Shown: piece after piece, positions 1-7,839 of the stretch
Position numbering within the stretch: position 1 is the stretch's first letter
Layout of the letters: every line of letters starts with the position of its first letter
DNA from: an uncultured Selenomonas sp.
Lineage (GTDB): Bacteria > Bacillota > Negativicutes > Selenomonadales > Selenomonadaceae
Length of the DNA: 17,856 nt
Assembly (NCBI GenBank): GCA_938045435.1
Contig: CALIBA010000336.1
Location: 1-17,856, forward strand
Reading direction: 5' to 3'
Position numbers and translations under genes: made by a program
Notes under the pieces: generated by a model
Seen by the model: only the letters and a program-made list of their open reading frames with translations
Databases searched by the model: none
Told to the model about the DNA's origin: nothing

Positions 1-937
1 TATGTCCCTGCCACGCGGGCGGCATCTCCTCTCCCTCTGCGCATGGCAGGATGACTGCAACGGCTGCAAGTCCTGTCTCAGCAGGATAGCCCGTACGCGG
101 ATCGATCAAATGATGGTACCGCTTCCCCTCGTATAGAAAATAGTGCTCATCATCCCCTGATACCGAAAGCACCTCATCCGTCAGCGGCAGGACCATCAAT
201 ATATCACTGCGCTCTGCCCCGCGTGGATTGCGAATGCCGATTTGCCAAGGCTCCCCCTCCTCATTCGTTCCCATAGCGAGGATGGAACTCGTACCGAGAT
301 CGGCAAGTGCACCGAGCGTATCTGCACGCTGCCAGAGGGGATAGATGGCATCGAGTGCCGCCCCCTTGACGAGTGCGCCACGGTCAATGCACATGCCTGC
401 CTTCATCAGACGCGCCTCATAGACAATCTCTGCACCGTCCCCTGTCTTGCGCATCTCAAGATGCTCATACCCAACGCGTGCGCGTGCCTCCTGCACCATT
501 TCATCCGTCGGCGGTGTTTTCTCTCTGCGCGCCGTATCCCAAAGTGCGGTGAGCGCACCTGCCGTCACATCGAATGCGCCGCCTGTACGGCGTGCAATCT
601 CCTGTGCATAGCCAAGCGTTTCATAAAGTGCCGGTGAAATCCTCGTCCACGCGCCTGTGCCTGCCGCCGCCTCCAAAACACGCAGCTCCTCTCCCTCAGC
701 GTCCTGCTGCACCTGCATCAGCTGTTTCTGCCCCGCGCACAACGCCTCCTCTGCCGCCGCATGGTCTGCCGCGCGGATCTTTAGATGTGAAACTGTCCCT
801 AGGACGAGCTGCGTCTCCTCCACCATCGTCGGCGCTTCGTGTCCACAGGCAGCGAGTAAAATACCTGCCACACTGAGGACAAAAAAGAGGCGCATCCTGT
901 GCGCTGCCCTCGGCAGTGCGGCAAACCATCGCAACAT
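1..937 (-). CDS. apbE: FAD:protein FMN transferase (ApbE), lipoprotein, 3'-truncated by window edge
   Basis: ApbE enzymes move FMN from FAD onto Thr/Ser residues of extracytoplasmic redox proteins such as RnfG/NqrC-type subunits, using Mg2+. I translated the minus strand. The start ATG at 935-937 is preceded by AAAGGAG with a 5-nt spacer. An N-terminal hydrophobic stretch ends in a lipobox (LLAAC, Cys about residue 31), so the protein is probably a lipoprotein on the outer face of the inner membrane. Family landmarks in order are GGAFDVTAG (about 119-127), DLGTSSILAMG (about 213-223), SVSGDDEHYF (about 258-267) and YHLIDPRTGYP (about 274-284), the FAD/metal-binding C-terminal region. About 311 residues are visible and the last few tens are missing off the left edge. 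The gene diverges from the gtrA-like gene with only 42 bp between start codons. The family is clear; the substrate is not visible here. Confidence 0.93.
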   Translation of the reverse strand, partial: MLRWFAALPRAAHRMRLFFVLSVAGILLAACGHEAPTMVEETQLVLGTVSHLKIRAADHAAAEEALCAGQKQLMQVQQDAEGEELRVLEAAAGTGAWTRISPALYETLGYAQEIARRTGGAFDVTAGALTALWDTARREKTPPTDEMVQEARARVGYEHLEMRKTGDGAEIVYEARLMKAGMCIDRGALVKGAALDAIYPLWQRADTLGALADLGTSSILAMGTNEEGEPWQIGIRNPRGAERSDILMVLPLTDEVLSVSGDDEHYFLYEGKRYHHLIDPRTGYPAETGLAAVAVILPCAEGEEMPPAWQGH

Positions 938-979
938 AGAAACTCCTTTCCTAGAAATGACAACATGAGAGGTGATTTC

Positions 980-1375
980 ATGCGGTATTCCAAGACCCGC
1001 ACACATTTTTTTGAAATGATCCGCTTCGCTTTGGTCGGCGGTGTGTCGTTCTGTGTCGACTATGGGCTGCTCTACGCACTCACGGCTTATGGTGGACTGC
1101 ACTATCTCATATCATCCGCACTCTCCTTCACCGTCTCCGTCCTCCTCAACTACTATCTCTGCCTCTCCTTCGTCTTTCAAGGTGCCGGAACGAGGACATA
1201 CCACGCACATCTGCTCTTTTTCGGTTCCAGTATCATGGGCCTCGCCCTCAACCAGATACTCCTATGGAGCCTTGTAGAGCTGGCTGCGCTTCATTATATG
1301 CTGGCCAAACTAATTGCTGCCGCCCTCGTCATGCTCTTTAACTATGTCATGAAACGGCGCGCCATACGCGGATAG
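980..1375 (+). CDS. GtrA-family four-helix membrane protein
   Basis: GtrA-like proteins (PF04138) are small four-helix membrane proteins associated with moving lipid-linked sugars across the inner membrane, or with cell-surface polysaccharide synthesis. The 131-residue product has hydrophobic helices at roughly 14-34, 41-66, 77-98 and 104-127. It shows family landmarks: FALVGG at the first helix, an N-rich NYYLCLSFVF segment, and a C-terminal FNYVMKRR. I chose the ATG at 980 because AGAGGTGA lies just upstream and because longer versions would read back into the apbE coding region. No partner glycosyltransferase is adjacent, so the lipid-linked sugar cannot be named. It probably ends as a single-gene unit before the AT-rich gap that follows. 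Confidence 0.9.
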   Translation: MRYSKTRTHFFEMIRFALVGGVSFCVDYGLLYALTAYGGLHYLISSALSFTVSVLLNYYLCLSFVFQGAGTRTYHAHLLFFGSSIMGLALNQILLWSLVELAALHYMLAKLIAAALVMLFNYVMKRRAIRG

Positions 1376-1532
1376 TATCCTCTCCCTGCCCTCTCTAGGA
1401 GAAACGCAGTCACACGGCAGCATCTTTGCTCTCATCTATGCAGCAAATATATTGTAGCAGTTTCCCTCTTCCTTATGCAAGAATAATTATTTTCTATTTA
1501 TTTTCTTCATTGTATCAGATTCTTTTCTCAAA

Positions 1533-1546
1533 ATATACATGTATAT
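1533..1546. promoter_or_regulatory. Perfect palindrome ATATACATGTATAT, possible operator
   Basis: This 14-bp sequence is its own reverse complement and lies about 90 bp upstream of the best promoter candidate for the DeoR-type gene. DeoR-family regulators often bind palindromes near their own promoters. Chance palindromes are common in AT-rich DNA, so this is only a candidate. Confidence 0.3.
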
Positions 1547-1565
1547 CAATAAAAAGAAGTTCCAC

Positions 1566-1608
1566 TCATTATATCTACTGAATATATAAAAAAACCTTCA
1601 TATAATGA
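1566..1608. repeat. Inverted repeat TCATTATAT ... ATATAATGA
   Basis: Two perfect 9-bp arms (1566-1574 and 1600-1608) are separated by 25 bp that include an A-run. The right arm ends about 25 bp upstream of the candidate -35 box at 1634. It could be an operator pair for the adjacent regulator or simply AT-rich symmetry. Confidence 0.35.
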
Positions 1609-1633
1609 ATATTACACAATTGCAAAAATCATC

Positions 1634-1662
1634 TTGCTATTTTCTCTGCTTTCGGGTAAACT
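1634..1662 (+). promoter_or_regulatory. Candidate sigma-70 promoter of the DeoR-type gene
   Basis: A -35-like TTGCTA (1634-1639) and a -10-like TAAACT (1657-1662) are separated by exactly 17 bp. Transcription would start near 1669, giving a leader of about 70 nt before the ATG at 1741. The boxes are imperfect. Confidence 0.35.
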
Positions 1663-1740
1663 AGTAGAAACAACGGACGTCTCATCGAAAGCAGATATGA
1701 GAGCGTTGACATGTTTATCTGCGTAAAGGAGTGAAATATC

Positions 1741-2508
1741 ATGTTTTTGGAGGAGCGCCAGGAGCTCATCGTTCGCATGGTAGAGCATGACGGCAAAGTG
1801 AAAGTGAAAGATCTCAGCGCACAGTTCAAAGTAACAGAAGACTGTATCCGCAAAGATCTCGGCTCCCTGGAGCGCCAGGGCCGCTTAAAACGCACCTACG
1901 GCGGCGCCGTAAAGTTGACACAAAGTGTCCACATGATTGAGGTCAGTCGCCACCGCCATATGGATGTGGACGCAAAGCGCCGCATCGCCCAAGCCGCCGC
2001 GTCCTTGATCCAAGACAAGGACATGGTCTTTCTTGACATCTCCACAAGCAATCTTGCGATTGCAGAGCTTCTCATGAAGAGCGACCGCGACCTGACCATC
2101 GTAACAAATATGATCGACGTGCTTGGCGTTCTCGCACGCAATCCACGCATCGACCTCATCTTCGCCGGCGGGCAGATCAACCGCGGCCGCGATGGATTCC
2201 TAGGAAGTATGACGCAGGAGTTCATCGCAAAACTAAAACCCGACATTGCCTTTGTCGGCGCGGTTGGCGTCGATGTCGCAGCAAACAGTATCTCAACCTA
2301 TGACATCGAGGACGGCATGAGCAAGGCAACCATCATCGGCCGCAGCAAACGTACCTATGTTGTAGCAGAGGCGCGCAAACTCTCAACAAATGGAAATTAT
2401 GACTATGCAAAGTTAAGCTCACTCGCCGGACTGATTACGGACTCAGAGCCGCCATCAGCCGTTCGTGCAGCAGCGGCAGAACTCGGTGTGGAAATCATTC
2501 TGCCCTAA
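1741..2508 (+). CDS. DeoR/GlpR-family transcriptional regulator
   Basis: This is a DNA-binding repressor of the DeoR family, which usually controls sugar or nucleoside catabolism genes and senses a phosphorylated sugar. The 255-residue length is typical. Residues about 20-41 form the helix-turn-helix (VKDLSAQFKVTEDCIRKDL), followed by the family's LERQGRLKRTYGGA linker. The rest is the DeoRC effector domain, with FLDISTSNLAIAELL, TIVTNMIDVL, IFAGGQINRGRDGFLG, DIAFVGAVGVD and a late YVVAEARKLS where a D-x-S-K-type segment is usual. The start ATG has AAAGGAG about 9 nt upstream. The gene stands alone, with no sugar kinase, PTS or transport gene next to it. Its target is unknown; autoregulation through the upstream palindromes is possible. 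Confidence 0.92.
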   Translation: MFLEERQELIVRMVEHDGKVKVKDLSAQFKVTEDCIRKDLGSLERQGRLKRTYGGAVKLTQSVHMIEVSRHRHMDVDAKRRIAQAAASLIQDKDMVFLDISTSNLAIAELLMKSDRDLTIVTNMIDVLGVLARNPRIDLIFAGGQINRGRDGFLGSMTQEFIAKLKPDIAFVGAVGVDVAANSISTYDIEDGMSKATIIGRSKRTYVVAEARKLSTNGNYDYAKLSSLAGLITDSEPPSAVRAAAAELGVEIILP

Positions 2509-2589
2509 GCATTGCATGTTCATAAACAGCTCTTTGTGAAACACAACAGAGAGCCGGTAATGTGCTCGCGTGGAAGACCCACCAGAGCT

Positions 2590-2638
2590 AAAATAGGACT
2601 GCTCCATGAGACGGTATCTCATGAAGCAGTCCTATTTT
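2590..2638. terminator. Strong hairpin terminator after the DeoR-type gene
   Basis: Two 22-nt arms (2590-2611 and 2617-2638) pair with a single mismatch around a 5-nt loop. The stem has a GC-rich centre (GGACTGCT), begins with AAAA and ends in TTTT, so it could terminate transcription in either direction. It lies about 80 bp after the stop at 2508 and about 65 bp before the next gene. Confidence 0.85.
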
Positions 2639-2702
2639 AATAGCCATCACTGCACAAATAGAAAAAGCCATTTTCTCAAACATCCATAGGAAGGAGAATA
2701 CC

Positions 2703-3647
2703 ATGCAGAATTTGCTCTCTCACTGCATGCTCTGCCCCAGGCGCTGCGGTGTAAACCGCATGGCGGGTATGCGGGGGGTATGCGGTGCAGACCACATAAT
2801 CTGCGTCGCGCGGGCAATGCTCCACACATGGGAGGAACCCTGTCTCACGGGGACACATGGCGCGGGGGCAGTCTTTTTCTCTCACTGTGCACTGCGCTGC
2901 ATCTACTGCCAAAACCATGAAATCAGCCACGGCGGACATGGAACAACATATACAGAGGAAGAGCTTGCTGCTCTCTTTTTAAGACTCCAAGCACAACGTG
3001 CGGCAACACTCGATCTCGTAACACCAACACACTATGTGCCGCAGATCCTATCCGCCCTTACCGCAGCACATGCAAAGGGGCTTACCCTCCCTGTCGTCTA
3101 CAATACGAGCGGTTATGAAACCTCCGAAACCATCCGCCTTCTCGCTGGTGCCGTCGATATTTATCTGCCCGATCTAAAATATGCTGCACAAGAGAGTGGT
3201 CGTCTCTACTCCGGCGCACCGGATTATGCAGATGCGGCACGCGCGGCCATCATATCCATGGTGGAGCAGGTCGGCCCAGTACGCTTTGCGCCAGATGGGC
3301 GGCTTCTGCGCGGCGTCCTCATCCGGCATCTCATCCTGCCAGGGCACCGCCACGAGAGCATCGCCATCCTCCGCTGGATCTGGAATACCTTTGGGAATGC
3401 CGTACAGCTCAGCCTCATGCGCCAGTATACGCCGCTGTACCATGCAGCACAGCACCCTCCGCTCCACCGCCGTCTGACGACCTTTGAATACGAGTCTGTT
3501 GTGGCGGCGGCCCGTGCATACGGTATGACACGCGTCTATGTACAGGAATCCTCCGCGGCAGAGGAATGCTATGTTCCGGATTTTAAGGGTGCGGCAGATG
3601 ATACGATGCCGGATGCTTCACCTTCAGCTCCGAACAACCTGCGCTGA
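2703..3647 (+). CDS. Radical SAM protein of the PflX type (COG1313)
   Basis: This is a 314-residue radical SAM enzyme. The CxxxCxxC motif at Cys62, Cys66 and Cys69 binds the SAM-cleaving 4Fe-4S cluster. An N-terminal group of cysteines (Cys8, 11, 15 and 27) could hold extra iron or zinc. Segments I associate with the PflX-like family (COG1313) are VVYNTSGYE, DIYLPDLKY, VLIRHLILPG and SLMRQYTPLY. These proteins are named after pyruvate formate-lyase activases, but their substrates are unproven, and no glycyl radical enzyme lies nearby. AAGGAG precedes the ATG. The final 79 bp overlap, on the opposite strand, the 3' end of the P-type ATPase gene, and the C-terminal tail past FKGAADD looks non-conserved. 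The family assignment is firm; the function is open. Confidence 0.88.
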   Translation: MQNLLSHCMLCPRRCGVNRMAGMRGVCGADHIICVARAMLHTWEEPCLTGTHGAGAVFFSHCALRCIYCQNHEISHGGHGTTYTEEELAALFLRLQAQRAATLDLVTPTHYVPQILSALTAAHAKGLTLPVVYNTSGYETSETIRLLAGAVDIYLPDLKYAAQESGRLYSGAPDYADAARAAIISMVEQVGPVRFAPDGRLLRGVLIRHLILPGHRHESIAILRWIWNTFGNAVQLSLMRQYTPLYHAAQHPPLHRRLTTFEYESVVAAARAYGMTRVYVQESSAAEECYVPDFKGAADDTMPDASPSAPNNLR

Positions 3648-6289
3648 ATCCACTTGCGCAAAAGGTCAATGGGGATCATTGTTGCAGCAAGCAAAAAGAC
3701 AAGCCCCCATGCCGTTGCTGAGAGCGGCGTGCAGCTAAACATACCACCAACCCATGCGCCGATTTCATGGGGAAGATACGCTGCGTTGATGATGCCCGCC
3801 ATGATGAGGACAATCCCCAACCAGACTTTCAAAAAGCCCTTATTTTTCCCAAGGTCGCTGCATATCGCAAATCCCGTATCGCGTACATTGAACGCATTCA
3901 TAAGAGAGGCAAGTACAAAGAGAAGAAAATATGCCGTATAATGCTCGGTGTGCCCCTGAAAAAACGCCGTAAAAAAAGGATGCTTCAAAAAGACGAAGCT
4001 AAGAACAACCAGCCATGCGGCCATACAGGAAATCTGCACACACATCTCCGTGCTGATGAGGTGCGCCGTGCGGCTGCGCGGCTTCTCCCGCATATAGCGT
4101 GCACGGGCAGGCTCATTGCCGAGCATGATGGCGCCAAGACTGTCCATAACGAGATTGATAAAGAGCAGATGCGTCACGCGCAGAGGTTCCATCAGCCCCA
4201 AAAAAGGCGCTGCGGCACTGACAACAACAGCAGCGATATTGATGACGAGCTGAAACCGACAGAACTTTAGGATATTGTGATAAATCGTACGCCCATAGAG
4301 GATGGCATCCTTAATGGAGCGAAAATTGTCATCCAGAATCACAATGTCCCCCGCATCGCGTGCCGCCTCTGTGCCGCTTCCCATCGCAAAGCCGACATCC
4401 GCACGGCGCAGCGCCGGAGAATCGTTCACACCGTCGCCTGTCATGCCAACGACAAGATTCATCTTCTGCGAAAGGCGCACAATGCGCGATTTATCCGTCG
4501 GCAGAGCACGCGCAATGACCACGAGCTGCGGCAGAATGCAGCGCAACTCATCATCCGTCATCTGAGCAAGGTCACCACTCGTGAGTACCAGATCCCTATC
4601 CTCGTGCAGCAGCCCTGCATCACGTGCAATGGCAACAGCAGTCTCACGGCGATCTCCTGTCACCATGACGACCTGAACCCCCGCTGCCCGCACCTCGGTG
4701 ATTGCCTCACGCGCCTCCGGACGCACATCATCACGAATGGCGGCAAAACCGATGAGAACTGTATCTCCATTGATTTCATTTTTGACAAATGCCTGACGGG
4801 AAAATCCAAACGCCAGTACGCGCATGGCACGCGCGGCATAGGTGTTTATTTTTTGATTGAGTGCATCTGCGTCAAAGGGGGCGATTGCCCCATCTGAGGT
4901 GAGTGCATATTGTGCATGCGAGAGGAGCTGCTCTGGTGCCCCCTTGTAAACGACTGTTCCTCGTGCGGGAAGCTCTGCCTGGCTGAACTTATTTGCAGAA
5001 TTAAATGTCTGCCGCCGCCCCGTCTTGCAGCGCTCCTCCTCGTGCATCATACGGTATGTATCTGCCCCGAGAAACCGTATCACTGCCTGATCCGTTGGGT
5101 TCCCTCCCACAACCGTGCCGCGCTCATCATACATTGCGGCAGAATTCATCGCGATGGCAGGCGCGATCATCTCATAAATACGCCCCTGCTTTGCGAGCGC
5201 ATCCGGTGCAATTACCGTACCATCTGCCGTAAAAAATTCAACGACCTCGAGCTGTCCGCCTGTAATGGTTCCGGTCTTGTCACTAAAGAGAATATTCAAC
5301 GCACCTGCCGTCTCAATCCCTACGGCACGGCGCACGAGCACCCCACGCGCAAGCATACGACTCGTATTCTGCATGAGCACGAGGGAGATCATCAGCGGCA
5401 GCCCCTCCGGAACCGCACAGACGATGATGAGGATGGCAAGCGAGATCGCCTGAACGGCATCCACGAGAATCTGCTCCCAGCCCATCATAATGTATGCCTC
5501 AAGCCCGCCTGCACGCAGGGCGAAGAACATCATATAGAGAGAGATGATGACGATGCCTGAAATATACCCAAACGCAGAGATCTGATCGGCAAGGTGCGCG
5601 AGTTTGACCTGCAGTGGTGAATCCGGCTCACGCTCTTTCAGCTCCGCCGCCATCTGCCCCATCATCGTGGCCGCACCAACGCGGCGCACCTCCATCACGC
5701 CCTCCCCATCAAAAATGACCGCACCGCGAAACAGCGTCGTGCGGTCGATGACGGCATCCCCTGTCACATGCACAGGAAAAACATAGGACAGTTCAGCAGG
5801 AAATTTGGGACATTCCTCCATTTCCCCATTCAGCGCCACATTGTTGACACGCAGCTCACCCGAGAGGAGTATTCCATCCGCCGGGATTTTATTGCCCCCC
5901 TGCAAAAGCGCCAAATCGCCTACAACAACATCCTCCACGGGAATCACCATGAGCCCACCGTCGCGGTAGACCTTTGCCGTCTCTGTCTCGCTGCGTGCAC
6001 GCAGCGCATGGTACTCTGTATCACTTGCAGCATTTGTTTGCGCGGTGACCGTTGCAACGATCACCACCGTGACAAGGGTACCTACGGGTTCATAGATCTC
6101 TGCGTGCCCAGCAAAGTACATGGCGATCATCAGTGCGACCATCATGAGTAGAATACGGATCATCGGGTCGCGGAACGTCTCCATAAAAGCTTGCCCAAAC
6201 GTCACCCGTGCGGGTTCCGGAAGCGCATTCGTCCCATGTATGCGCCGCGATGCTATGACCTCATCTGCCGTGAGCCCTGTCCATTGCAC
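3569..6289 (-). CDS. PMCA-type Ca2+-transporting P-type ATPase
   Basis: This is a 906-residue P2-type ATPase of the inner membrane, expected to export Ca2+ at the expense of ATP. Visible landmarks are an N-terminal cation-ATPase domain, an actuator domain (about 90-240), PEGLP in TM4 (294-298), the phosphorylation site Asp337 in DKTGTIT, KGAPE in the nucleotide domain (449-453), TGD (544-546), GDGVND (618-623), and TM6 NLVMD (712-716). The last resembles the single-site PMCA form rather than SERCA. The actuator motif, usually TGES, reads NGEM at 154-157; the catalytic Glu156 is kept. The first codon is GTG with AAGGGG upstream. The gene follows the PepSY-TM gene by 56 bp, so the two are probably co-transcribed. 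Ca2+ specificity is inferred from motifs. Confidence 0.92.
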   Translation of the reverse strand: MQWTGLTADEVIASRRIHGTNALPEPARVTFGQAFMETFRDPMIRILLMMVALMIAMYFAGHAEIYEPVGTLVTVVIVATVTAQTNAASDTEYHALRARSETETAKVYRDGGLMVIPVEDVVVGDLALLQGGNKIPADGILLSGELRVNNVALNGEMEECPKFPAELSYVFPVHVTGDAVIDRTTLFRGAVIFDGEGVMEVRRVGAATMMGQMAAELKEREPDSPLQVKLAHLADQISAFGYISGIVIISLYMMFFALRAGGLEAYIMMGWEQILVDAVQAISLAILIIVCAVPEGLPLMISLVLMQNTSRMLARGVLVRRAVGIETAGALNILFSDKTGTITGGQLEVVEFFTADGTVIAPDALAKQGRIYEMIAPAIAMNSAAMYDERGTVVGGNPTDQAVIRFLGADTYRMMHEEERCKTGRRQTFNSANKFSQAELPARGTVVYKGAPEQLLSHAQYALTSDGAIAPFDADALNQKINTYAARAMRVLAFGFSRQAFVKNEINGDTVLIGFAAIRDDVRPEAREAITEVRAAGVQVVMVTGDRRETAVAIARDAGLLHEDRDLVLTSGDLAQMTDDELRCILPQLVVIARALPTDKSRIVRLSQKMNLVVGMTGDGVNDSPALRRADVGFAMGSGTEAARDAGDIVILDDNFRSIKDAILYGRTIYHNILKFCRFQLVINIAAVVVSAAAPFLGLMEPLRVTHLLFINLVMDSLGAIMLGNEPARARYMREKPRSRTAHLISTEMCVQISCMAAWLVVLSFVFLKHPFFTAFFQGHTEHYTAYFLLFVLASLMNAFNVRDTGFAICSDLGKNKGFLKVWLGIVLIMAGIINAAYLPHEIGAWVGGMFSCTPLSATAWGLVFLLAATMIPIDLLRKWIQRRLFGAEGEASGIVSSAAPLKSGT

Positions 6290-6345
6290 GACATTCCCCT
6301 TTTCTAAACCATTGCCGCGTCATTTATGCCGACGCTGATCCCCTA

Positions 6346-7641
6346 TCATCCGCGCAATGCACGCAAAAAGAAATAAATCAGATAGAGCATGAGTGCGAGC
6401 GCAAGCCCATCTCCCACCGTCCCATATAAAGGTGCAATACAAATAATCAAGCTGAGAATCACAATGCGTGCGGGTTCTTCCCACACCTCTGTCGTTCGCG
6501 CTCTCTGCTGCTCCTCTGCGGCAGAGGAGATCACATTCCGCCAACGTGTGAAAAAGAGGAAAATCCCCGAGAAAATCATAGCGGCAGTCACGAAGATGAG
6601 CAGTGCCCAAAAGAGCTTTTCTGCCAGCAGCACATGATTATGGATATGGATATTGAGGAAAAATGGTGCCATCGTAAGCCATGGAGGAACCGGAACAAAG
6701 AGTGGCTCCCCATGTCCCGACGGCGGTAAAAAAGCAAGCTCTCCGAGCATAAAATCCGTCATGCGGGTCGGTGGGTCTGCCAGATGAAAGGAATACCCAG
6801 ATGCCTCCGATAAATGCATAGAAATCACGATTTTCTGCGGAAATGCCTCCTGCACCCTTGCCAGTGCTGCACTTGGCTCGGCCATCTCTGTTGTCTGCAT
6901 TTCCTGCCCCGCAAAATGCGATGCAGCCGTCGCATACGCCTCTTTTTCATAATGACGGATGCCAACCGAATAGAGTACGATAAAAATGCCGCTGAGACAC
7001 ATCACGACGGTCCATGCCCCTGCAAAGGCCGAAAAGAGTTTATGCCAATCCGACCAGAAAATGCGGCTGCTCTTTCGCCGCCGCGCACCAAAGGGAAGCC
7101 GCCCCATGAGCGGTGCGTAAAGATAATATCCGCTCACAACGGAGATGACCGACAGCACGCACATCGTCGCCAGGAAATCTCGCCCGCCCTCATCCATACC
7201 GAGACGGACATGAAGTGCATGCATCGCATGCAAAAACTGCTCCACAGCATCAAACCGATACACTCTGTCACTTCGATTGAACAACACACCGCTGCGCACA
7301 TCATACATGATCTGCTCGCCGCCCATGCGCATATGGGCGCGCGGCGTCTTCTCCGCTGCCATATCTTTGACGAGAACGTACAGCATCCCCTCAGAGAAAT
7401 CTGGCGTAACAGCGACCGCCTGCTTGCCCGGAAATGCTTTTTCTATCGCCGCAAGCCCCTCCGGCATCGCCTGCCATATCTCCTCCTGCGGCAATGGTCC
7501 TGCGCTCTGCGGCAGATTGACCGTATTCCACGCGCGTATCTCACTGCGAAATAGCAGCGGCAGTCCGGTCAGCACCAAAAGCAGCAAGAATAGTGCACAG
7601 ATCAGACTCACCCATTGATGAATCACATAGATTTTTCGCAT
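6346..7641 (-). CDS. PepSY-TM (PiuB-like, COG3182) membrane protein
   Basis: This is a 431-residue inner-membrane protein of the PepSY-associated TM family, many of which are iron-regulated and thought to act in iron or haem redox chemistry. Helix 1 (HQWVSLICALFLLLLVLTG) precedes a soluble PepSY-like region. Two more helices follow, one starting at a conserved WHKLFSAFAG. A second soluble part leads to HIHNHVLLAEKLFWALL and the last helices, a variable region and a hydrophobic C-terminus. The His residues near the helix ends could ligate haem. I placed the start at the ATG at 7639-7641, which has GGAGG 7 nt upstream; the longer reading includes that site. A good promoter lies upstream, and I saw no convincing Fur box. 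It is the first gene of a two-gene operon with the Ca2+ ATPase. Confidence 0.88.
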   Translation of the reverse strand: MRKIYVIHQWVSLICALFLLLLVLTGLPLLFRSEIRAWNTVNLPQSAGPLPQEEIWQAMPEGLAAIEKAFPGKQAVAVTPDFSEGMLYVLVKDMAAEKTPRAHMRMGGEQIMYDVRSGVLFNRSDRVYRFDAVEQFLHAMHALHVRLGMDEGGRDFLATMCVLSVISVVSGYYLYAPLMGRLPFGARRRKSSRIFWSDWHKLFSAFAGAWTVVMCLSGIFIVLYSVGIRHYEKEAYATAASHFAGQEMQTTEMAEPSAALARVQEAFPQKIVISMHLSEASGYSFHLADPPTRMTDFMLGELAFLPPSGHGEPLFVPVPPWLTMAPFFLNIHIHNHVLLAEKLFWALLIFVTAAMIFSGIFLFFTRWRNVISSAAEEQQRARTTEVWEEPARIVILSLIICIAPLYGTVGDGLALALMLYLIYFFLRALRG

Positions 7642-7673
7642 CCATATTCCTCCATACATCATCTTATCGGTCT

Positions 7674-7702
7674 ATCATAGCATACAATAAACAGGGATGC
7701 AA
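7674..7702 (-). promoter_or_regulatory. Extended -10 promoter for the PepSY/ATPase operon
   Basis: On the minus strand a TTGCAT -35 (7697-7702) and a TATGAT -10 (7674-7679) are 17 bp apart, and TGC directly precedes the -10 as in extended -10 promoters. It lies 33 bp upstream of the start codon at 7641, leaving a short leader with GGAGG. Confidence 0.7.
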
Positions 7703-7767
7703 AAAACGCTATACAGATCTATGAATAAACAGATGAGTGCGCCACAGCACCTATCCTAAAACGAAAA

Positions 7768-7836
7768 GAGCCGCATGAGAGAACGCTGTTTTCTCTGCAT
7801 TCTCCCATACAGCCCATTGCCATCTTGTGGCGGCTC
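7768..7836 (-). terminator. Branched hairpin terminator of hpf
   Basis: Beginning 3 nt after the hpf stop on the minus strand, outer arms GAGCCGC (7836-7830) and GCGGCTC (7774-7768) pair. An inner 8-bp stem (7804-7797 with 7786-7779, one G-T pair) forms inside. The structure is followed by TTTTCGTTTT. The loop is longer than usual, but arm pairing plus the T-rich tail supports a terminator. Confidence 0.65.
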
Positions 7837-7839
7837 CAC

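Larger units (their letters stand above)
1376..1740. other. AT-rich intergenic region ahead of the DeoR-type gene
   Basis: I see no credible gene in these 365 bases. The region is much more AT-rich than its flanks and holds a 14-bp perfect palindrome (1533-1546), a 9-bp inverted repeat (1566-1574 with 1600-1608), a candidate promoter (1634-1662) and the AAAGGAG ribosome binding site of the next gene. The leftward part (1376-1500) holds nothing I can identify. Confidence 0.7.

Noticed and set aside
1705..1710. TTGACA just upstream of the DeoR-type gene
   Set aside because: A -10 box 17 bp further on would fall on the ribosome binding site, leaving no room for a normal leader.
4277..5560. Plus-strand open frames of about 200 residues inside the ATPase gene
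   Set aside because: They are antisense to a clear P-type ATPase and are Cys/His/Arg-rich in the way of complement-strand artefacts.
7642..7760. Possible Fur box ahead of the PiuB-like gene
   Set aside because: GATAG/GATAAG-like pieces are there but do not form a convincing 19-bp Fur palindrome.
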